DNA of 64,000 bases from PALSA-505 sp036501145 (GTDB lineage: Bacteria > Actinomycetota > Actinomycetes > Streptosporangiales > Streptosporangiaceae): NCBI GenBank assembly GCA_036501145.1, contig DASYAV010000024.1:62001-126000 (forward strand), read 5' to 3'. The position numbers and the translations under genes are program-made. Below, in pieces: positions 61,201 through 64,000 of the stretch. How positions within the stretch are numbered: the stretch's first letter is position 1; each line of letters starts with the position of its first letter. A model generated the notes under the pieces. It saw only the letters and a program-made list of their open reading frames with translations, was not told the origin of the DNA and did no database searches.

Positions 61201-61779
61201 ATGCCTGATCCCCGGCCCGATGAGACCGCGCAGCCCGAGTGCGAGGTGGGCACCCCCGACGGATTCCAGCGGCTGTGGGCGCCGCACCGGATGGCCTACA
61301 TCAAGGGTGGCGAGCAGACCCACGGCGGCCCGGCCGGGTCGGCGTCGCCGGAGGAGAACTGCCCGTTCTGCCGGGCGCCCGGGCTGCCCGAGGATGAGGG
61401 CCTGGTGGTCGCGCGCGGGGAACTGGTCTACACCGTGCTCAACCGCTACCCCTACAACGGCGGGCACGTGATGGTGTGCCCGTACCGGCATGTCGCCGAT
61501 TACGTGGAGCTCACCGTGCCGGAAACCGCCGAGCTCGCCGAGCAGACCAAGCGGGCGATCACGGCACTGCGCACGGCGTCGGCCGCGCAGGGCTTCAACG
61601 TGGGCCTGAACCTGGGCGGCGTGGCCGGCGCCGGCATCGCCGCGCACCTGCACCAGCACGTGGTGCCGCGGTGGGGCGGCGACACCAACTTCATGCCGGT
61701 CGTCGGCCGGACCAAGGTGCTGCCCGAGCTGCTGGCCGACACCCGCAAGCTGCTGGCCGAAGCCTGGCCCACCAGCTGA
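61201..61779 (+). CDS. HIT domain protein (AP4A phosphorylase-like)
   Basis: A 192-residue HIT-superfamily protein. A zinc-type ENCPFCRAPG lies near residue 57, and the histidine triad is AAHLHQHVVPRWGGD near residue 142. It starts with polar MPDPRPDETAQPE and GFQRLWAPHRMAYIKG, typical of actinobacterial HIT proteins next to thrS. It splits dinucleoside polyphosphates, a by-product of aminoacylation, which fits its position 58 bases after thrS. Confidence 0.9.
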   Translation: MPDPRPDETAQPECEVGTPDGFQRLWAPHRMAYIKGGEQTHGGPAGSASPEENCPFCRAPGLPEDEGLVVARGELVYTVLNRYPYNGGHVMVCPYRHVADYVELTVPETAELAEQTKRAITALRTASAAQGFNVGLNLGGVAGAGIAAHLHQHVVPRWGGDTNFMPVVGRTKVLPELLADTRKLLAEAWPTS

Positions 61780-61794
61780 CCGCCCCGCCGCCTG

Positions 61795-62385
61795 CTAGTA
61801 CTGCTGGCCCGGCGGGGGTGCGTACTGGCCCGGCGGGGGTGCGTACTGGCCGGGCTGGCCTGGCGGGGGTCCGTACTGACCCGGCTGCCCTGGCGGGGGT
61901 GCGTAAGGGGCCATGCTGGGAGGCTGGCCAGGGCCGAGCCCGAACGCGCCGAGCTGGCCGAGCATCGACTCGATCTCCGGCCGGAAGATGCGGTGCACCC
62001 GCATCCGCATCGGCTTGGTCCGGCCCGGGTAGCTGTACTTGAACCTGCTGAACAGCGCGCCGGGGGTGAAGTCACCGATGGCGACCTGGTTCCGCGGGGT
62101 CGCGGCCTCGACCTGCTTGGGCCGTCCCGACCACCTGGAGTTGCGGACCAGCACCACATGGTGCTCGGTGAGCGCCATGTACCAGTACTTCTTGAAGAAG
62201 ACCACCCAGTCGGACAGCAGCATCCACCACGTGCTGGGGCCGCTCTCCACCCGCGCGCCCACCAGGATCTGCTCCGACGGGCCAACCGCCGCCATGATGA
62301 TCGGGGCGGCCCGTTCGGCGGTCTTGTTCTTGCCCTTCTGGTACATGCGTGGCTTTCCCGCTGGAGCCGGAACCGGCTGCGACAT
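61795..62385 (-). CDS. Conserved protein with proline-glycine-glutamine repeat tail
   Basis: A 196-residue protein. Residues 20-135 are a compact domain (GPSEQILVGARVESGPSTWW, KKYWYMALTEHHVVLVRNSR) resembling PH-like domains of actinobacteria. The C-terminal 55 residues are a low-complexity PPPGQxGQY repeat, about five units. No signal peptide or membrane helix is seen. Its function is unknown. The tail may mediate protein contacts or phase behaviour, an inference. Confidence 0.7.
   Translation of the reverse strand: MSQPVPAPAGKPRMYQKGKNKTAERAAPIIMAAVGPSEQILVGARVESGPSTWWMLLSDWVVFFKKYWYMALTEHHVVLVRNSRWSGRPKQVEAATPRNQVAIGDFTPGALFSRFKYSYPGRTKPMRMRVHRIFRPEIESMLGQLGAFGLGPGQPPSMAPYAPPPGQPGQYGPPPGQPGQYAPPPGQYAPPPGQQY
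61798..61915 (-). repeat. Tandem repeat encoding the PPPGQ tail
   Basis: A degenerate unit close to CTGGCCCGGCGGGGGTGCGTA is repeated about five times, with two copies enlarged by a Pro-Gly-Gln insert. Confidence 0.7.
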
Positions 62386-62432
62386 GAGTCACCCAATCCG
62401 TGGGACGGAGACGGCAGAAAGGGATCAGCATA

Positions 62433-62484
62433 ACGGCACGCGGGCCGCCCCCACAGGATCTTCGAAAGGGCGCCCGCGTGCCGT
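62433..62484 (-). terminator. Hairpin terminator downstream of the EF-G2 gene
   Basis: ACGGCACGCGGGC (62433-62445) pairs perfectly with GCCCGCGTGCCGT (62472-62484). It lies 26 bases after the EF-G2 stop and before the PPPGQ-protein gene on the same strand. Confidence 0.6.
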
Positions 62485-62509
62485 GTGGATGCCGGGCCGG
62501 CCGGAAACG

Positions 62510-64000
62510 TCAGCCGCTGGCGGAGTCCTTCGCCAGCTTCTCGGCCACGTGCGCCGGCAGCGCCTCGTGCCGCAGGTAGGTGCGGCTGAACGAGCCGGTG
62601 CCGTGTGACAGCGACCGCAGGTCAATGGCGTACCTGGTGATCTCGAGCTCGGGCACCTCGGCCTTGACCAGAGTGCGGCCGGAACCGACCGGCTCGGTGC
62701 CGATCACCCGGCCGCGCCGGGACGGGAAGTCGGACATGATCGCGCCCACGTAGTCGTCGGCGACCAGCACCGACACCTCGTCCACCGGCTCCAGCAGCAC
62801 ACCCTTCGCCTTGTCCACGGCATCGCGGAGCGCCGCGCGGCCGGCCTTCTGGAAGGCCATGTCGGAGGAGTCCACGGAGTGTGCCTTGCCGTCGTACAGG
62901 GTCACCCGCATGTCCACCATCGGGTAGCCGGCGATGACGCCCTGCTCCATCTGCGACTTGAGGCCCTTTTCCACCGAGGGGATGAACTGTCTCGGGACCA
63001 CGCCGCCGACGATCTTGTCGACAAACTCGAAGCCGCTGCCCGACGGGAGCGGCTCGACCTCGATGTGCGCGATGCCGTACTCGCCGTGGCCGCCGCTCTG
63101 CTTGACGTTGCGGCCCAGCCCCTGCGCCTTGCCGCCCACGGTCTCGCGCAGCGGCACCCGCAGTTCTACCGTCTCCACCGCGACCCCGTACCGGTTGGCC
63201 AGCCGGTCCAGCATCAGGTCGGCGTGCGCCTCACCCATGCACCACAGCACCAGCTGGCGGGTCTCGGCGTTCATCTCCATCCGCAGCGTGGGGTCCTCGG
63301 CTACCAGCCGGCCCAGGGCCTGCGACATCTTGTCCTCGTCCGCCTTGGACTTGGCGGTGATCGCCACCGGCAGCAGCGGCTCGGGCATCGACCACGGCTC
63401 CATGAGCATCGGCTTGGCCGGGTCGGACAGCGTGTCGCCGGCTTCCGCGGTGCCCAGCTTGGCGACCGCGCAGATGTCACCGGCCGGGCAGGCCGAGATC
63501 GGCCGCTGCTGCTTGCCGAGCGGTGAGGTGAGCGCACCGACGCGCTCGTCGGCGTCGTGGTCGGCGTGGCCGCGCTCGGCCATGCCGTGCCCGGACACGT
63601 GCACGGAGGCGTCGGGGCGCAGCGTGCCGGAGAACACCCGGACCAGGCTGACCCGGCCCACGTAAGGGTCGGACGTGGTCTTAACCACCTCGGCCAGCAG
63701 CGGGCCCTTCGGGTCGCTGGACAGCCCGCTGACCGGCTTGCCGTCGAGCGTGGTGACGGCGGGCAGCGGGTGCTCGCTGGGAGCGGGGAACGCCTGGGTC
63801 ATCACCTCGAGCAGCTCTTCCAGACCGATCCCGCGGCCCGCCGCGGTGGCCAGCACGGGGTAGAAGCTGCCCAGCGCGACCGCCTTCTCCAGGTCCTCGA
63901 TGAGCACCTTGGGGTCGATCTCCTCACCGGACAGGTACCGGTCCATGAGGGACTCGTCTTCGCTCTCGGTGATGATGCCCTCGATCAGCTCACCCCGCAG
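62510..64000 (-). CDS. Elongation factor G-like protein EF-G2, C-terminal part
   Basis: The frame stays open to the window edge, so the start and most of the GTPase domain lie outside; 496 residues are visible. They cover the end of the G domain (LRGELIEGIITESEDESLMD, then RYLSGEEIDPKVLIEDLEKA), domain II (VGRVSLVRVFSGTLRPDASV), domain IV (FEFVDKIVGGVVPRQFIPSV) and domain V ending LRHEALPAHVAEKLAKD. It lacks the exact sequence features of true EF-G and fits the EF-G2 paralogue of actinobacteria, whose role in translation is not settled. Confidence 0.9.
   Translation of the reverse strand: MRGELIEGIITESEDESLMDRYLSGEEIDPKVLIEDLEKAVALGSFYPVLATAAGRGIGLEELLEVMTQAFPAPSEHPLPAVTTLDGKPVSGLSSDPKGPLLAEVVKTTSDPYVGRVSLVRVFSGTLRPDASVHVSGHGMAERGHADHDADERVGALTSPLGKQQRPISACPAGDICAVAKLGTAEAGDTLSDPAKPMLMEPWSMPEPLLPVAITAKSKADEDKMSQALGRLVAEDPTLRMEMNAETRQLVLWCMGEAHADLMLDRLANRYGVAVETVELRVPLRETVGGKAQGLGRNVKQSGGHGEYGIAHIEVEPLPSGSGFEFVDKIVGGVVPRQFIPSVEKGLKSQMEQGVIAGYPMVDMRVTLYDGKAHSVDSSDMAFQKAGRAALRDAVDKAKGVLLEPVDEVSVLVADDYVGAIMSDFPSRRGRVIGTEPVGSGRTLVKAEVPELEITRYAIDLRSLSHGTGSFSRTYLRHEALPAHVAEKLAKDSASG

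Noticed and set aside
61795..61915. The PPPGQ repeat considered as a separate mobile or CRISPR-like repeat
   Set aside because: The units are in frame within one coding sequence and encode a regular peptide repeat.

Overview
The window is very GC-rich DNA, about 70 percent or more by eye, with many GTG starts, dense gene packing and few Shine-Dalgarno leaders. Its gene content is actinobacterial: ssgB, DUF1707 and DUF3618 proteins, a SigE-like sigma factor, EF-G2 and thrS followed by a HIT gene. ssgB implies a filamentous, sporulating actinomycete. Two secreted sedolisin-type (S53) proteins and a penicillin-acylase-type amidase suit a soil organism, perhaps an acid-soil one. I cannot name the species from sequence alone.

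Layout. 1-5.8 kb: two MFS transporters (the first cut by the window edge), a TetR regulator, a patatin-like phospholipase, and a holin-like/DUF3618 membrane pair whose stop codon abuts an insertion sequence (5.78-7.38 kb). 7.4-12.5 kb: a secreted penicillin-acylase-type hydrolase divergent from a kinase-flippase pair. 12.5-15.9 kb: an eroded catabolic operon (permease relic, intact SDR, glutamine synthetase relic) with a FadR regulator, then a TetR/cupin/MFS-relic unit. 16-24.7 kb: PPK2, GNAT, secreted FnIII protein, alpha/beta hydrolase, truncated phosphodiesterase facing an amidase, an S51 peptidase/SRPBCC pair, a P-loop kinase and a phage-type nuclease fragment. 24.7-27.2 kb: tRNA-Val, -Cys, -Gly, pabC, ssgB and a second tRNA-Val. 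27.3-35.8 kb: broken small genes, an ECF sigma/anti-sigma pair, a molybdenum hydroxylase (iorAB type) with a PucR regulator, and a sedolisin. 35.9-40.9 kb: an RNA-repair operon, Hen1-Pnkp plus a DUF4037 nucleotidyltransferase. 40.9-46.4 kb: a 1434-residue secreted sedolisin-like protein and its probable regulator. 46.5-58 kb: CYTH-CHAD protein, flavin monooxygenase, phosphotransferase, hemerythrin, MFS, GNAT, FtsH and an NAD-binding reductase, with several relics between them. 59-64 kb: thrS, a HIT protein, a proline-tailed protein and the 3' part of EF-G2.

Two patterns stand out. First, at least eight genes survive only as ends: either a 5' end joined to a 3' end, usually out of frame, or a C-terminal piece alone. 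Intact genes lie between them, so this segment is losing accessory genes by deletions within or between genes. Second, at least twelve genes carry a TANNNT hexamer six to eight bases before the start codon and no Shine-Dalgarno sequence, which is the signature of leaderless transcripts. The most interesting intact system is the RNA-repair operon, where a nucleotidyltransferase-fold protein of unknown role is placed two bases behind Pnkp.
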